NCBI RefSeq assembly: GCF_008642315.1
Contig: NZ_CP029192.1
Span: forward strand, 4,960,001 to 5,024,000
DNA: 64,000 nt
Source: Streptomyces venezuelae
GTDB lineage: Bacteria > Actinomycetota > Actinomycetes > Streptomycetales > Streptomycetaceae
Reading direction: 5' to 3'
In this document: one piece after another, positions 25,627 to 34,556 of the stretch
Layout of the letters: each line of letters opens with the position of its first letter
Position numbering within the stretch: position 1 is the stretch's first letter
The notes under the pieces: generated by a model
Told to the model about the DNA's origin: nothing
Seen by the model: the letters and a program-made list of their open reading frames with translations, nothing else
The model's database searches: none
Position numbers and translations under genes: made by a program

Positions 25627-26466
25627 TCATGGGGTCAGGCGGGAGGGGGCAGGAGGGAGAGGGGGCGGAGCGGTCGCGGACCACGGCGCCCCGGGGACGA
25701 CCAGCGGGGAGCCGGTCACGGGGTCCGGGACCACCACGCACTCCAGGCCGAAGACCTCGCGCACGAGCTCTTCGGTGACGATCTTCGCGGGCGCGCCCTC
25801 CGCGACGACCTCGCCCGCCTTCATGGCGACGAGGTGGTCGGCGTAGCGCGCCGCCTGGTTCAGGTCGTGCAGGACGACCACGACCGTGCGGCCGCGTTCG
25901 TGGTTCAACTGGCGCACCAGGTCGAGGACTTCGACCTGGTGGGAGATGTCCAGGTAGGTGGTCGGCTCGTCGAGGAGGAGCAGGCCGGTGTCCTGGGCGA
26001 GGGCCATCGCGATCCACACGCGCTGGCGCTGGCCGCCCGACAGCTCGTCGACGGGGCGTTCGGCGAGGGAGACGACGTCGGTGCGTTCCATCGCCTCCGT
26101 CACCGCCCGCTCGTCCGCGTCGGACCACTGCTGCCACCAGCGCTGGTGGGGCTGGCGGCCGCGCGCCACGAGGTCGGCGACAGTGATCGCCTCGGGCGCC
26201 ACGGGGGTCTGCGGGAGCAGCCCGATCTGCTGGGCGATCTTCTTGGTGGGGAGCGTGGCGAGGGACGTGCCGTCGAGGAGGACGGCGCCGCTCCTCGGCT
26301 TGAGGAGACGGCCGAGGGCCCGCAGCGTCGTGGACTTGCCGCACGCGTTGGGGCCGACGATCACGGTGACCTTGCCGTCGGGGATGGTGAGGTCGAGGCG
26401 CTCGACGACCGTGCGGTCCTCGTAGGCGAGGGTCAGCGCGCGGGCCGAAAGGCGGGCGGCGGTCAC
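25627..26466 (-). CDS. Iron-siderophore ABC transporter ATP-binding protein
   Basis: 279 aa. Walker [11 protein letters not shown]-loop [10 protein letters not shown], signature [15 protein letters not shown], Walker [13 protein letters not shown], and switch His in VVLHDLN: the FepC/FhuC type. A short Pro-rich tail follows the domain. GTG 26466 overlaps the permease stop by 4 bp (GTGA), so translation is coupled. It powers siderophore uptake with the two permeases upstream. Confidence 0.93.
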   Translation of the reverse strand: MTAARLSARALTLAYEDRTVVERLDLTIPDGKVTVIVGPNACGKSTTLRALGRLLKPRSGAVLLDGTSLATLPTKKIAQQIGLLPQTPVAPEAITVADLVARGRQPHQRWWQQWSDADERAVTEAMERTDVVSLAERPVDELSGGQRQRVWIAMALAQDTGLLLLDEPTTYLDISHQVEVLDLVRQLNHERGRTVVVVLHDLNQAARYADHLVAMKAGEVVAEGAPAKIVTEELVREVFGLECVVVPDPVTGSPLVVPGAPWSATAPPPLPPAPSRLTP

Positions 26467-27560
26467 GACGTGCCTCCAGAGCGGACGGAGCGTACGGAGT
26501 GGGCGGAGCGTACGGAGCGGCCGCGGACGATGAGCCAGATCAGATAGGGCGCTCCGACGGCCGCGGTGAGGACGCCGACGGGCAGCTCGGTGGGGGAGAA
26601 CAGCCGCCGGGCCAGCAGGTCGGCGAGGACGACGATCAGCGCGCCGAGCAGCGCGGAGCAGAGCAGCGGGAGCTGCGCGGTGCGGGTCAGTCTGCGGGCG
26701 GTCTGCGGGGCGAGGAGCGCCACGAAGTCGACGGGGCCCGCGGCGCCGGTGGCCACCGAGGCGAGGACGACGCCGAGCAGGACGAGCCCGAGGCGCGCGT
26801 GGCCGAGGCGCGTGCCGAGGGCCGTCGCCGTGTCGTCGTCCAGGCCGACCGCGCGCTGGGCGCGGGCCGCCCACAGGACGAAGGGGAACAGGACGAGCAG
26901 GGTGAGGGCGAGCGGGTTCGCCTCGTGCCAGCCGCGGCCGTTCAGGGAGCCCGTCATCCAGATCTGCGCCTGCTGGGCGACGAGGTAGTCGCCCTTGGTC
27001 ATGAAGAGCGTCGTCACCGAGCGCAGGGCGATGGCGAAGCCGATGCCGATGAGGACGAAGCGGCCGGCGTGCAGTCCGCCGCGCCACGCGAAGACGTACA
27101 CGAGGGCCGCCGCGGCGATCCCGCCGAGCACGGACAGGTAGGGCAGGACGGTGTACGAGGTGACGCCGAGGGTCAGCGCGCCGACGGTCAGCGCGCTCGC
27201 GCCGTGGCTGATGCCGATGATGTCGGGGCTGGCGAGCGGGTTGCGGGCGACGGTCTGGATGAGCGCGCCGGCCACCCCGAACGCGGCGCCGACCAACAGC
27301 CCGACGACCATGCGGGGTTCGCGCAGCGTGCCCACGACGAGCGCGTCGGCGGAGGGCTGCCCGAGCACGACCTTCAGGGCCTCGACGGGGTGGACGAAGG
27401 ACTCGCCGACACAGAGGTACGCGAGACAGCTCGCCGCGAGCAGCAGGGCGAGGACCACGGCGACGGCGGCGGCCCTGCGGTGCACGAGGAACGCGGCGCG
27501 GCGCACGCGCAGCACCGCGTACCCGGCGGGCCGGACCCGGGCCGGGGCGACGGCGCTCAT
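26463..27560 (-). CDS. FecCD-family siderophore permease 2
   Basis: 365 aa with about nine to ten helices. Family motifs: [40 protein letters not shown], and [17 protein letters not shown] (the ATPase-contact loop). The C-terminal tail has a short [14 protein letters not shown] repeat from a 9-bp DNA repeat (GTACGGAGC-like). Start ATG 27560 overlaps the preceding permease stop by 4 bp (ATGA). It forms a heterodimer with the next permease. Confidence 0.92.
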   Translation of the reverse strand: MSAVAPARVRPAGYAVLRVRRAAFLVHRRAAAVAVVLALLLAASCLAYLCVGESFVHPVEALKVVLGQPSADALVVGTLREPRMVVGLLVGAAFGVAGALIQTVARNPLASPDIIGISHGASALTVGALTLGVTSYTVLPYLSVLGGIAAAALVYVFAWRGGLHAGRFVLIGIGFAIALRSVTTLFMTKGDYLVAQQAQIWMTGSLNGRGWHEANPLALTLLVLFPFVLWAARAQRAVGLDDDTATALGTRLGHARLGLVLLGVVLASVATGAAGPVDFVALLAPQTARRLTRTAQLPLLCSALLGALIVVLADLLARRLFSPTELPVGVLTAAVGAPYLIWLIVRGRSVRSAHSVRSVRSGGTS

Positions 27561-28555
27561 GCCGCCACCGCCTTGCGGCGGACCAGCGTCACGAGGAACG
27601 GCACCCCGATGAGCGCGGTCATCACCCCGGCGGGCACCTCGCTGGGCGGGAAGACGATCCGCCCGACGGTGTCGGAGACCAGGAGCATCACGGGCCCGAT
27701 GAGCGCGGCGAGCGGCAGGACCCAGCGGTGGTCGGCGCCGATGAGCGCGCGGGCGATGTGCGGGACGGCCAGGCCGATGAAGGCGATGGGGCCCGCGGCG
27801 GCCACGCCCGCGCCGGTGAGGACGGTCGCGCCGAGTCCGCCGACGATGCGTACCGCGGCGACGTTCTGGCCGATGCCCTTCGCGACGTCCTCGCCGAGCG
27901 CGAGCGCGTCCAGGCCGCGGGCGACGGAGAGGACGAGCAGGAGGCCCACGAGCAGGAACGGCCAGATCCGGCCGACGATCTCGGCGTCGCGGCCGGAGAG
28001 CGAGCCGACCTGCCAGAACCGGAACTCGTCGAGCGCGGACGCCTTGGTGGTGAGGACGCCGGTGGTGACGGAGACGAGCAGGGCGTTGATGGCGGCGCCG
28101 CCGAGCGCCAGTTTCACGGGTGTCGCGCCGCCCCGGCCGCCGGACGCGATGGCGTGGACGGCGACGGAGGCGAGCCCGGCGCCGGCGAACGCCCACCAGA
28201 CGTATCCGGTGAGGGTGTGGACTCCGGCGTAGGCGATGGCGAGGACGACGGCGACGGAGGCGCCCTGGCTGATGCCGAGGATGCCGGGGTCGGCGATGGG
28301 GTTGCGGGTGATGCCCTGCAGGACGGTGCCGGCCAGTGCGAGGGAGGCGCCGACGAGTACGCCGGTGACGGTGCGGGGCACCCGCATCTCGCGTATCACC
28401 TCGGCTGAGTCGCCGTGCCCGCCGTGCAGCAGCGCGTCGAGGACGGCGGACGGCGCGATGGCGCGGGCGCCCACGGCGAGGCTCAGCAGGACGGCGAGGA
28501 GCAGGGCCACGACGGCCGCCGTCAGGACGGTGACGCGTCGGACGGGCACAGACAT
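27557..28555 (-). CDS. FecCD-family siderophore permease 1
   Basis: 332 aa. Typical FecCD stretches: [40 protein letters not shown] and [17 protein letters not shown]. First gene of the importer operon. ATG 28555 is used; in-frame GTG 28573 is possible. The upstream region has a -10 hexamer TAGACT and an iron-box-like sequence, so iron repression by a DtxR/IdeR-type protein (DmdR1 in Streptomyces) is likely. Confidence 0.9.
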   Translation of the reverse strand: MSVPVRRVTVLTAAVVALLLAVLLSLAVGARAIAPSAVLDALLHGGHGDSAEVIREMRVPRTVTGVLVGASLALAGTVLQGITRNPIADPGILGISQGASVAVVLAIAYAGVHTLTGYVWWAFAGAGLASVAVHAIASGGRGGATPVKLALGGAAINALLVSVTTGVLTTKASALDEFRFWQVGSLSGRDAEIVGRIWPFLLVGLLLVLSVARGLDALALGEDVAKGIGQNVAAVRIVGGLGATVLTGAGVAAAGPIAFIGLAVPHIARALIGADHRWVLPLAALIGPVMLLVSDTVGRIVFPPSEVPAGVMTALIGVPFLVTLVRRKAVAA

Positions 28556-28577
28556 CGGCTGGGCTCGTTTCACCGGG

Positions 28578-28599
28578 AGGTAAGGGTGGGCTAAGTCTA
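28578..28599 (-). promoter_or_regulatory. Promoter with iron-box-like site for the siderophore importer
   Basis: On the minus strand TAGACT (28594-28599) is a -10 hexamer. Reading the plus strand, AGGTAAGGGTGGGCTAA (28578-28594) matches 12 of 17 positions of the DtxR/IdeR iron-box core AGGTTAGGCTAACCTAA, placed directly downstream of the -10, where repressor binding would block initiation. Matching was done by eye. Confidence 0.5.
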
Positions 28600-28638
28600 G
28601 GGGCGGGCGGGGTGCCCGCCCTCGGCACAATGGGGCGC

Positions 28639-29268
28639 ATGAGTGCACACACGCTGACCGTCGGCTTCGACCTCGACATGACCCTGATCGACTCCCGGCC
28701 CGGTATCAAGGCCGCCTATCAGGCGCTTTCCGCGAGGACGGGGACGTACGTCGACGCCGACCTGGCGGTCACGCGGCTCGGCCCGCCGCTGGAGGAGGAG
28801 CTGAGGTACTGGTTCCCCGAGGAGAAGATCAGGGAGACGGGTGACCTCTACCGCGAGATCTACACCACACACGCCATCGAGCCGACCCTCGCGATGACCG
28901 GGGCCCGTGAGGCCGTGGCGGCGGTGCACGCGCACGGCGGGCGCGCGATCGTGGTGACGGCCAAGCACGAGCCCAACGCGAAGCTGCACCTGTCGCACCT
29001 CGGCATCGAGGCCGACGCCGTCATCGGCTGGCTGTGGGCGGAGGCGAAGGCGCAGGCGCTGCGCGAGCACGGCGCGACGGTGTACGTCGGGGACCACACC
29101 GGTGATGTACGCGGCGCGCGTACGGCGGGCGCGCTCTCCGTGGCGGTGGCGACCGGACCGTGCGACGCAGCGGAACTGCGCGCGGCGGGCGCCGACGTCG
29201 TCCTCGGCGGACTGACGGAGTTCCCGGCCTGGCTCGACGCGTACGTGGCGGGACAGACCGTCCGCTAG
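28639..29268 (+). CDS. HAD-family phosphatase
   Basis: 209 aa. Motif I is GFDLDMTLIDS (nucleophile and acid Asp residues), motif II VVTAKHE, and motif III/IV VGDHTGDVRGAR; the cap is the helical C1 type as in phosphoglycolate phosphatase (Gph). The substrate is not readable. Start ATG 28639: CACAAT lies 7 nt upstream, so a leaderless transcript is plausible. Divergent from the iron importer. Confidence 0.88.
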   Translation: MSAHTLTVGFDLDMTLIDSRPGIKAAYQALSARTGTYVDADLAVTRLGPPLEEELRYWFPEEKIRETGDLYREIYTTHAIEPTLAMTGAREAVAAVHAHGGRAIVVTAKHEPNAKLHLSHLGIEADAVIGWLWAEAKAQALREHGATVYVGDHTGDVRGARTAGALSVAVATGPCDAAELRAAGADVVLGGLTEFPAWLDAYVAGQTVR

Positions 29269-29280
29269 CGCGGCCCGGCG

Positions 29281-29532
29281 TCAGCCGGTGCCGGTCCTGG
29301 CCTGCCGTCGCTGGAAGGCGATGCCGCGCAGCACCCCGGCCGCGGCGATGAGGAACCCGATGCCCATCAGCATGCACACCGCGTACGCGATGGACGGAAA
29401 GGGATCGGTGCCCAGGAACAGCGGGGCCACCGTGACCAGTGTGGCCACGGCTCCGACGAAGAAGACGATTGCTCCGGTCCGGACCATTCCGTCGCCCGGC
29501 CCGCTGGAATTCGCTTGGGTTTTGTCACGCAC
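29281..29532 (-). CDS. Small two-helix membrane protein
   Basis: 83 aa. Polar N-terminus (MRDKTQANSSGPGDG), two membrane helices (GAIVFFVGAVATLVTVAPLF and IAYAVCMLMGIGFLIAAAGV), basic C-terminus. GTG 29532 has TACCCT 6 nt upstream, fitting a leaderless start. Convergent with the HAD gene (12 bp between stops) and divergent from the cold-shock gene. A conserved actinobacterial hypothetical in my judgement; function unknown. Confidence 0.7.
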   Translation of the reverse strand: MRDKTQANSSGPGDGMVRTGAIVFFVGAVATLVTVAPLFLGTDPFPSIAYAVCMLMGIGFLIAAAGVLRGIAFQRRQARTGTG

Positions 29533-29614
29533 CCGACCAGGGTAGTTCCCAGCGCGAAGGAAGAATCCGGGGACGTCTTGTCACCGGCCCACGGACCAAT
29601 AGTCTTGGTTCCTG

Positions 29615-29632
29615 GCGGGTCGGGCGACCCGC
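29615..29632. promoter_or_regulatory. Palindrome in the cold-shock gene leader
   Basis: GCGGGTCGGGCGACCCGC is an 18-bp perfect palindrome 10 bp after a TAGTCT hexamer (29600-29605) and 95 bp before the cold-shock start codon. It could be an operator, or a hairpin in a long 5' leader of the type known in cold-shock mRNAs. Confidence 0.5.
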
Positions 29633-29726
29633 TGTAGTGCTATCCAGAGCCGTTTTCGCTCCGTCGTCCCCCGACGGGCGGGCCCGGCACAGACGAGTAC
29701 GACGAGTACGAGGACGAGGACTTCAC

Positions 29727-30110
29727 GTGCCTACCGGCAAGGTCAAGTGGTTCAACAGCGAGAAGGGCTTCGGCTTTCTCTCCCGCGACGACGGCGGCGA
29801 CGTCTTCGTGCATTCCTCAGTACTGCCCGCCGGCGTCGACACACTCAAGCCAGGCCAGCGCGTCGAATTCGGCGTGGTCGCGGGCCAACGCGGTGACCAG
29901 GCCCTTTCCGTGGCGATTCTCGATCCCACACCGTCGGTGGCGGCCGCGCAGCGGCGGAAACCCGATGAACTGGCCTCGATCGTCCAGGATTTGACGACGC
30001 TGCTGGAGAACATCACACCCATGCTGGAAAAGGGCCGCTACCCCGACAAGGCGTCCGGCGCGAAGATCGCGGGCCTCCTGCGGGCGGTCGCCGACCAGCT
30101 GGACGTGTAG
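29727..30110 (+). CDS. Cold-shock-domain protein with C-terminal extension
   Basis: 127 aa. Residues 1-65 are a cold-shock OB fold with RNP1-like KGFGFLSRD and RNP2-like DVFVHSSVL. The last 60 residues are helical (DELASIVQDLTTLLENITPM, AKIAGLLRAVADQL), roughly doubling the usual 67-aa Csp length. The longer form matches my memory of the S. coelicolor gene next to mqnD (SCO4325 region). It presumably binds single-stranded RNA or DNA; the tail may mediate oligomerisation. GTG 29727 follows a GAGGACGAGGA purine run; the leader is long and carries a palindrome. Confidence 0.88.
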   Translation: MPTGKVKWFNSEKGFGFLSRDDGGDVFVHSSVLPAGVDTLKPGQRVEFGVVAGQRGDQALSVAILDPTPSVAAAQRRKPDELASIVQDLTTLLENITPMLEKGRYPDKASGAKIAGLLRAVADQLDV

Positions 30111-30152
30111 CGCGGGGAGTCCGGGGCGGGGCCGCTCCGGACTCAAGTCCCG

Positions 30153-31058
30153 CTAGGGAAACGACAGAGCGTCCGGACCGAGGGGCGGTACGAGTCCCTC
30201 GGCCGCGGCGCGGGTCAGCAGCCCGCGGACCGCCGCGTAGCCGTTCTCGCCGAGGTCGGCCGTGAACTCGTTGACGTACAGCCCGATGTGCTGGTCCGCC
30301 ACCGCCGGGTCCATCTCCTGGGCGTGCTCCAGGACGTACGCGCGCGAGGCCTCCGGGTCGTCCCACGCCATCCGGACCGAGGTGCGGGCGGCGTCGGCGA
30401 GGGCGCGCAGCCGCTCCGCGCCCAGCGACCGCTTCGCGATGATCGCGCCCAGCGGGATCGGTAGACCCGTCGTCGACTCCCAGTGCTCGCCCATGTCGGC
30501 GAGGCAGTGCAGACCGTAGTTCTGGTACGTGAAGCGCGCCTCGTGGATGACCAGGCCCGCGTCGACCTTGCCGTCGCGTACCGCGGGCATGATCTGGTCG
30601 AAGGGCAGCACCACGATCTCGCCGACACCGCCGCCGGACAGCGTGTCCGCGGCCCAGAGGCGGAAGAGCAGGTACGCCGTCGACTTCTCGCTCGGCACGG
30701 CGACCGTCTTGCCCGTCAGGTCGACGCCCGGCTCACGGGTGAGGACGAGGGGCCCGCAGCCACGGCCGAGCGCGCCGCCGCAGGGCAGCAGCGCGTACGC
30801 GTCGAGGACGTACGGCAGCACGGCGTACGACACCTTCAGGACGTCCAGGTCGGACGTCTCGGCGGCGGACGCGGCGCGCTCCGCGATGCCGTTCGTGATG
30901 TCGATGTCGGCGAACGTGACGTCGAGGGCGGGCGCGCCCGGCACCCGGCCGTGCGCCCACGCGTCGAAGACGAACGTGTCGTTGGGGCAGGGCGAGTACG
31001 CGATGCGCAGCGGGCGGTCGAGGGGGGCCGCGGGGCTCTCGGGGCCATCAGTCGTCAT
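30153..31058 (-). CDS. mqnD: 1,4-dihydroxy-6-naphthoate synthase MqnD
   Basis: 301 aa, periplasmic-binding-protein fold. RIAYSPCPNDTFVFDAWAHG at the N-terminus is diagnostic for MqnD; further family stretches are SYAVLPYVLDAYALLPCGGA, GKTVAVPSEKSTAYLL and VIHEARFTYQ. It converts cyclic dehypoxanthine futalosine to 1,4-dihydroxy-6-naphthoate in the futalosine route to menaquinone. ATG 31058 overlaps the end of mqnB by 11 bp, and AGGAG lies 10 nt upstream. The mqnB-mqnD order matches the S. coelicolor pair SCO4327-SCO4326. Confidence 0.95.
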   Translation of the reverse strand: MTTDGPESPAAPLDRPLRIAYSPCPNDTFVFDAWAHGRVPGAPALDVTFADIDITNGIAERAASAAETSDLDVLKVSYAVLPYVLDAYALLPCGGALGRGCGPLVLTREPGVDLTGKTVAVPSEKSTAYLLFRLWAADTLSGGGVGEIVVLPFDQIMPAVRDGKVDAGLVIHEARFTYQNYGLHCLADMGEHWESTTGLPIPLGAIIAKRSLGAERLRALADAARTSVRMAWDDPEASRAYVLEHAQEMDPAVADQHIGLYVNEFTADLGENGYAAVRGLLTRAAAEGLVPPLGPDALSFP

Positions 31059-31743
31059 GTGTGGTGCAACTCCTCAGTACCGGCGCGAACTTCCCGAACG
31101 CGTCGCTCAGCGCGGACAGCGCGTCGCCGATCCGCCAGGCGGCGCGGTCGCGCGGGCCGACGGGGTTGGAGATCGCGCGGATCTCCATGACGGGCAGGCC
31201 GTGCAGCACGGCGGCCTCGGCGACGCCGAAACCCTCCATGGCCTCGGCCAGGGCGCGGGGGTGCCGCAGCCGCAGGGCGGCGGCGCGCTCGGCGGAGCCG
31301 GTCACGGTGGAGACGGTGAGGACGGTGCCGGTCGCGGCACCGCAGGCGTCGGCCGTCTCCCGTACGAGGGAGGGCGGCGGGCGGTGGGTGACCGCGCCGA
31401 AGCCGAGCTCGGTGACGGGCGCGAACCCTTCCGGGGTCTCGGCGCCCAGGTCGGCGACGGTGATCTCGTCGGCGACGACGAGGGAGCCGACGGGCGCGTC
31501 GGGCGGGAAGCCGCCGCCGATGCCGGCCGACACGACGAGGCCGTAGGGCCGACCCTCGGCAGCGGCACGGGCGAGTGCGGTAGCCGTGCCCGCCGCGGCG
31601 GCCGCGGGGCCGACGCCGACGGCGAGAGCGTCGATCGACGGCCCGGTCGCCGCCCCCGTCAGCGCTCCGGCCACCGCGTCCCGTTCGGCGGGGACGGCGG
31701 TGGCGACGAGGACGCGCGGGGCGGGCGCGGCGTGCGGGATCAG
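31048..31743 (-). CDS. mqnB: Futalosine hydrolase MqnB
   Basis: 231 aa, nucleoside phosphorylase/MTA-SAH nucleosidase fold. RVLVATAVPAERDAV starts the fold; VVSAGIGGGFPPDAPVGSLV, MEGFGVAEAAVLHGLPVMEI and RAISNPVG (purine/ribose site) follow. It releases hypoxanthine from futalosine before MqnC and MqnD act. The start is odd: no ATG, GTG or TTG occurs between the upstream stop and the conserved N-terminus. I place it at CTG 31743, which has AGAAGGA 8 nt upstream. The next usable codon is GTG 31845, which would overlap the lipoprotein gene by 101 bp. Coupled to mqnD. Confidence 0.88.
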   Translation of the reverse strand: MIPHAAPAPRVLVATAVPAERDAVAGALTGAATGPSIDALAVGVGPAAAAAGTATALARAAAEGRPYGLVVSAGIGGGFPPDAPVGSLVVADEITVADLGAETPEGFAPVTELGFGAVTHRPPPSLVRETADACGAATGTVLTVSTVTGSAERAAALRLRHPRALAEAMEGFGVAEAAVLHGLPVMEIRAISNPVGPRDRAAWRIGDALSALSDAFGKFAPVLRSCTTHDD

Positions 31744-31744
31744 G

Positions 31745-32254
31745 TCAGGAGTCCTTCTCGAACTTGAACGACCACAGACCCGTCGCCTTGGACTCCGAGC
31801 CCTTGCCGCCCTCGAGGAGGCTGACGGTCGACTTCTTGCCGCCACCGCCGTACTGCTGGTTGAAGAAGACGCTGCCCGGGATGACGACGTACGTCTTCTT
31901 GCTGGCCTCGGTCAGCGGCTGACCGTTCATCAGCAGCGTCCAGCCCTTCTCGGCCATCTCCGGGTCGACGCCGAAGCGGACCTTCTCGTCCGGGTCGATC
32001 TTCACGGACTTGACGTCCTTGTCCTGGAGGCAGGACTTGATCTGCGCCTCCTCGAGCTCCTTGCCGTCGTTGTAGCAGGAGGCCTCGGTGTTCACCGAGT
32101 CGCTGCCGACGGTGACGGTGGCGAGCGGCGTCGGCTTGTCGCAGGCCGAGAGGACGAGGAGTCCGGCGGAGACGGCGCCAAGAGCGGCCGCGGTGCGGCG
32201 GCGGCGCGCCGCGCTGTTCACATTCGCGGCTCCGCCGCGGAGCAGGGAGGTCAT
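31745..32254 (-). CDS. DUF2771-like lipoprotein
   Basis: 169 aa. A basic N-terminus (AARRRR), a hydrophobic core and lipobox LSAC (C38) give a lipoprotein. The mature part contains paired cysteines (ASCYNDGKE ... IKSCLQ) that may form a disulfide, and a beta-rich second half. I recognise it as the DUF2771-type protein that usually sits beside futalosine hydrolase in Streptomyces. ATG 32254 has TAGCCT 6 nt upstream, so the mRNA is probably leaderless and extends into mqnB-mqnD (1 bp between the genes). Confidence 0.75.
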   Translation of the reverse strand: MTSLLRGGAANVNSAARRRRTAAALGAVSAGLLVLSACDKPTPLATVTVGSDSVNTEASCYNDGKELEEAQIKSCLQDKDVKSVKIDPDEKVRFGVDPEMAEKGWTLLMNGQPLTEASKKTYVVIPGSVFFNQQYGGGGKKSTVSLLEGGKGSESKATGLWSFKFEKDS

Positions 32255-32329
32255 GGGCGAAGGCTATCGGGCGCGCCGGGGGGTGCTGTTACGCGGGGGG
32301 CATGGGCGTGCCGTTCGAGGCGGGCGTGG

Positions 32330-33727
32330 TCACAGGACCCGGGGTCGTGGGCCCGCGCGGCGGGACGACGTGAGCAGGCCCCGTACGGTCGACAGCCAGC
32401 CCACCGCCACGATCGCCGCCGCCACCGAGAGACCGAGCGTCCCGATCAGCGGCAGCGCGATGCCGATGCCGCCGCCGACCACCCAGGCCATCTGGAGCAG
32501 CGTCTCGGAACGGGCGAACGCGGACGTGCGGACCTGCTCGGGGACGTCCCGCTGCAGCAGCGCGTCCAGGGACAGCTTGGAGAGGGCCTGCGCGAAGCCG
32601 GCGCAGGCGCCGAGGCAGGCCACGCCCACCGCCCCGAAGAACACCGCGGACGTGATCGCCACGCCGAGCACCACCCCGACCACCGTCACGATGATCAGCT
32701 CCGGGGCGCGCGATTTCAGCCAGGCGCCGACGGCCGTGCCCAGCGCGTTGCCCGCACCCGCCGACACGCCCACGATGCCGAGCGACACCGCCGCGCTCTG
32801 GCCCGCGAGCGGATGCTCCCGCAGCAGGAACGCCAGGAAGAAGATGAGGAAGCCGGACAGGCAGCGCAGCGACGCGTTCGCGGCGAGGGCGTGGGTGACG
32901 GCGGGGCCGACCGTACGCAGCCCGAGGCGCCGTTTGCGGGACGTGTCGGAGGCCGCCTCGGCGCGGGCGTGCAGATGCAGGTGCTCCTCGTCCGCGGCGA
33001 GCAGTGCCTTGCTCTCGCCCTTGGACGAGTCCACCTTGTGCGGCAGCGAGAACGACAGGACCATCCCCGAGACGAAGATCACGAAGGCGCCGAAAAGGGG
33101 CCATCGCGGACCGACCGCCTGTAGCCCCGCGCCCATCGGCGCCGCGACGGCCGTGGCGAGCAGACCGCCGAGCGTGACCCGGGAGTTCGCCTTGACCAGG
33201 GAGAACCCCGGTGGCAGGAGGCGTGGCACGACCGCGCTTCGCACCACTCCGTACGCCTTCGACGCGACCAGCACGCCGAGCGCGGCCGGGTACAGCTCCA
33301 CGCTGCCCGACACGACCGCGCCCGAGAGCACGAGCGCGAGCAGGGCCCGCGCCAGCATCGCGCCCGCCATCGCGGCGCGGCGGCCGTGCGGCAGGCGGTC
33401 CAGGAGCGGGCCGATGACGGGGGCGAGGAGCGTGAACGGCGCCATCGTGATCGCCAGGTACAGCGCGACACGGCCGCGGGCCTCGTCCGTCGGCACGGAG
33501 AAGAACACGGTCGAGGCGAGCGCCACGGTGATCATGACGTCGCCCGCGCCGTTCACGGCGTGCAGCTCGATGAGCTTGCCGAGGCCCGACTCGCCCGCTC
33601 CGTGGGCGTGGGTGGCCTTGCGGATGCCGCGGGCGGTGCCGGTGAAGGGGAGGTGCAGCGCGCGGCCGAGCGCGCGGGCGGTCCGTCTCGCCGGGCCCGG
33701 CGAGACGGTTCCTGTTCCTGCGGACAT
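32330..33727 (-). CDS. MFS transporter
   Basis: 465 aa. After a 45-residue cytoplasmic N-terminus come twelve helices. Features: ELHAVNGAGDVMITVALAST, LLDRLPHGRRAAMAGAM (the loop 2-3 basic motif) and a long cytoplasmic central loop with HLHLHARAEAASD, a His-rich insert. The substrate is unknown. It lies next to DUF3027 in the same divergent arrangement I remember from other Streptomyces. Start ATG 33727; upstream is the repeat region. Confidence 0.8.
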   Translation of the reverse strand: MSAGTGTVSPGPARRTARALGRALHLPFTGTARGIRKATHAHGAGESGLGKLIELHAVNGAGDVMITVALASTVFFSVPTDEARGRVALYLAITMAPFTLLAPVIGPLLDRLPHGRRAAMAGAMLARALLALVLSGAVVSGSVELYPAALGVLVASKAYGVVRSAVVPRLLPPGFSLVKANSRVTLGGLLATAVAAPMGAGLQAVGPRWPLFGAFVIFVSGMVLSFSLPHKVDSSKGESKALLAADEEHLHLHARAEAASDTSRKRRLGLRTVGPAVTHALAANASLRCLSGFLIFFLAFLLREHPLAGQSAAVSLGIVGVSAGAGNALGTAVGAWLKSRAPELIIVTVVGVVLGVAITSAVFFGAVGVACLGACAGFAQALSKLSLDALLQRDVPEQVRTSAFARSETLLQMAWVVGGGIGIALPLIGTLGLSVAAAIVAVGWLSTVRGLLTSSRRAGPRPRVL

Positions 33728-33872
33728 CGACCTGGTGGGGGCCACCCCGTCATAGTGCCCTGTTGGGGGCCTCACTAGTACGGATACTGGCTGTGAGCCC
33801 GTGGCGCCGCCTCTCCGCCGCTCCGCGGCGGGGTGGGGGTGGTTGCCCTGCGCCGTCCGGGCGGGAGTGCTT

Positions 33873-34135
33873 CGCCGCTCCGCGGCGGGTTTCCCACCCA
33901 CCCACCCGTTTGCCCGGCACCGTGCGGTGGGCGTGGGGGTGCTTGTCCCGCACCGTGCGGTGGGCGCAATGCTCCGCCGCTCCGCGGCGGACTCCCCACC
34001 CACCCACCCGTTTGCCCCGCACCGTGCGGTGGGCGTGGGGGTGGTTGCCCTGCGCCGTCCGGGCGGGAGTGCTTCGCCGCTCCGCGGCGGGTTCCCCACC
34101 CACCCACCCGTTTGCCCCGCACCGTGCGCTGGGCG
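33873..34135 (+). repeat. Three tandem copies of a 100-bp palindromic repeat
   Basis: Core units at 33873-33933, 33975-34035 and 34075-34135. Each has the palindrome CGCCGCTCCGCGGCGG, then a CCCACCCACCCACCCG tract, TTTGCCC, and GCACCGTGCGGTGGGCG. Repeat spacing is 102 and 100 bp; units 1 and 3 also share the preceding 35 bp. Partial palindromes flank the array (33815-33830, 34144-34158), and an inverted partial lies at 34182-34220. A single related copy sits at 5511-5571. Confidence 0.9.
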
Positions 34136-34219
34136 CAACACCCCGCCGCTCCGCGGCGTCACACCCGCCCGCCACGCGGGGAAAGGGTGGGTGGGTGGGG
34201 AAAACGCCGCGCAGCGGCG

Positions 34220-34480
34220 ACGGGGGAGGGATGCGGTGCCGGGCGCCGTGTGCCGGGTGCAGTGGTGCGGGGGAGGCCCCGAGCCGCGTGCCGAGTGTCG
34301 TGGTGCGGGGGGCCCTGGCTGCGTGCCGGGTGTCGTGGTGCGGGAGGCACTGGGCTGCGTGGCGGGTGTTGTGGTGTGGGGAGGGGGCGTCGGGGGGTTT
34401 TGGGGGGGTATCGGTGGGGTGGTGTGGTGGGTGTGGGCGGGGGGTGCGGGGGCGGCTCGGGGCGCGGTGGCGTACGTCGG
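34220..34480 (+). repeat. Degenerate G/T-rich tandem repeats
   Basis: Imperfect repeats of about 35-40 bp built on GTGCCGGGTGTCGTGGTGCG (clear at about 34284, 34324 and 34361), then a run of G/T tracts such as GGGGGTTTTGGGGGGG. Strong strand asymmetry. No gene. Confidence 0.6.
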
Positions 34481-34556
34481 TGTAGGCCCAGGGGCCAGGA
34501 GAAGGTAGCGTGCGTAGCGCGCCTGCGGCGGTTGTTCTTGGCCGCGCGCCTCTCGG

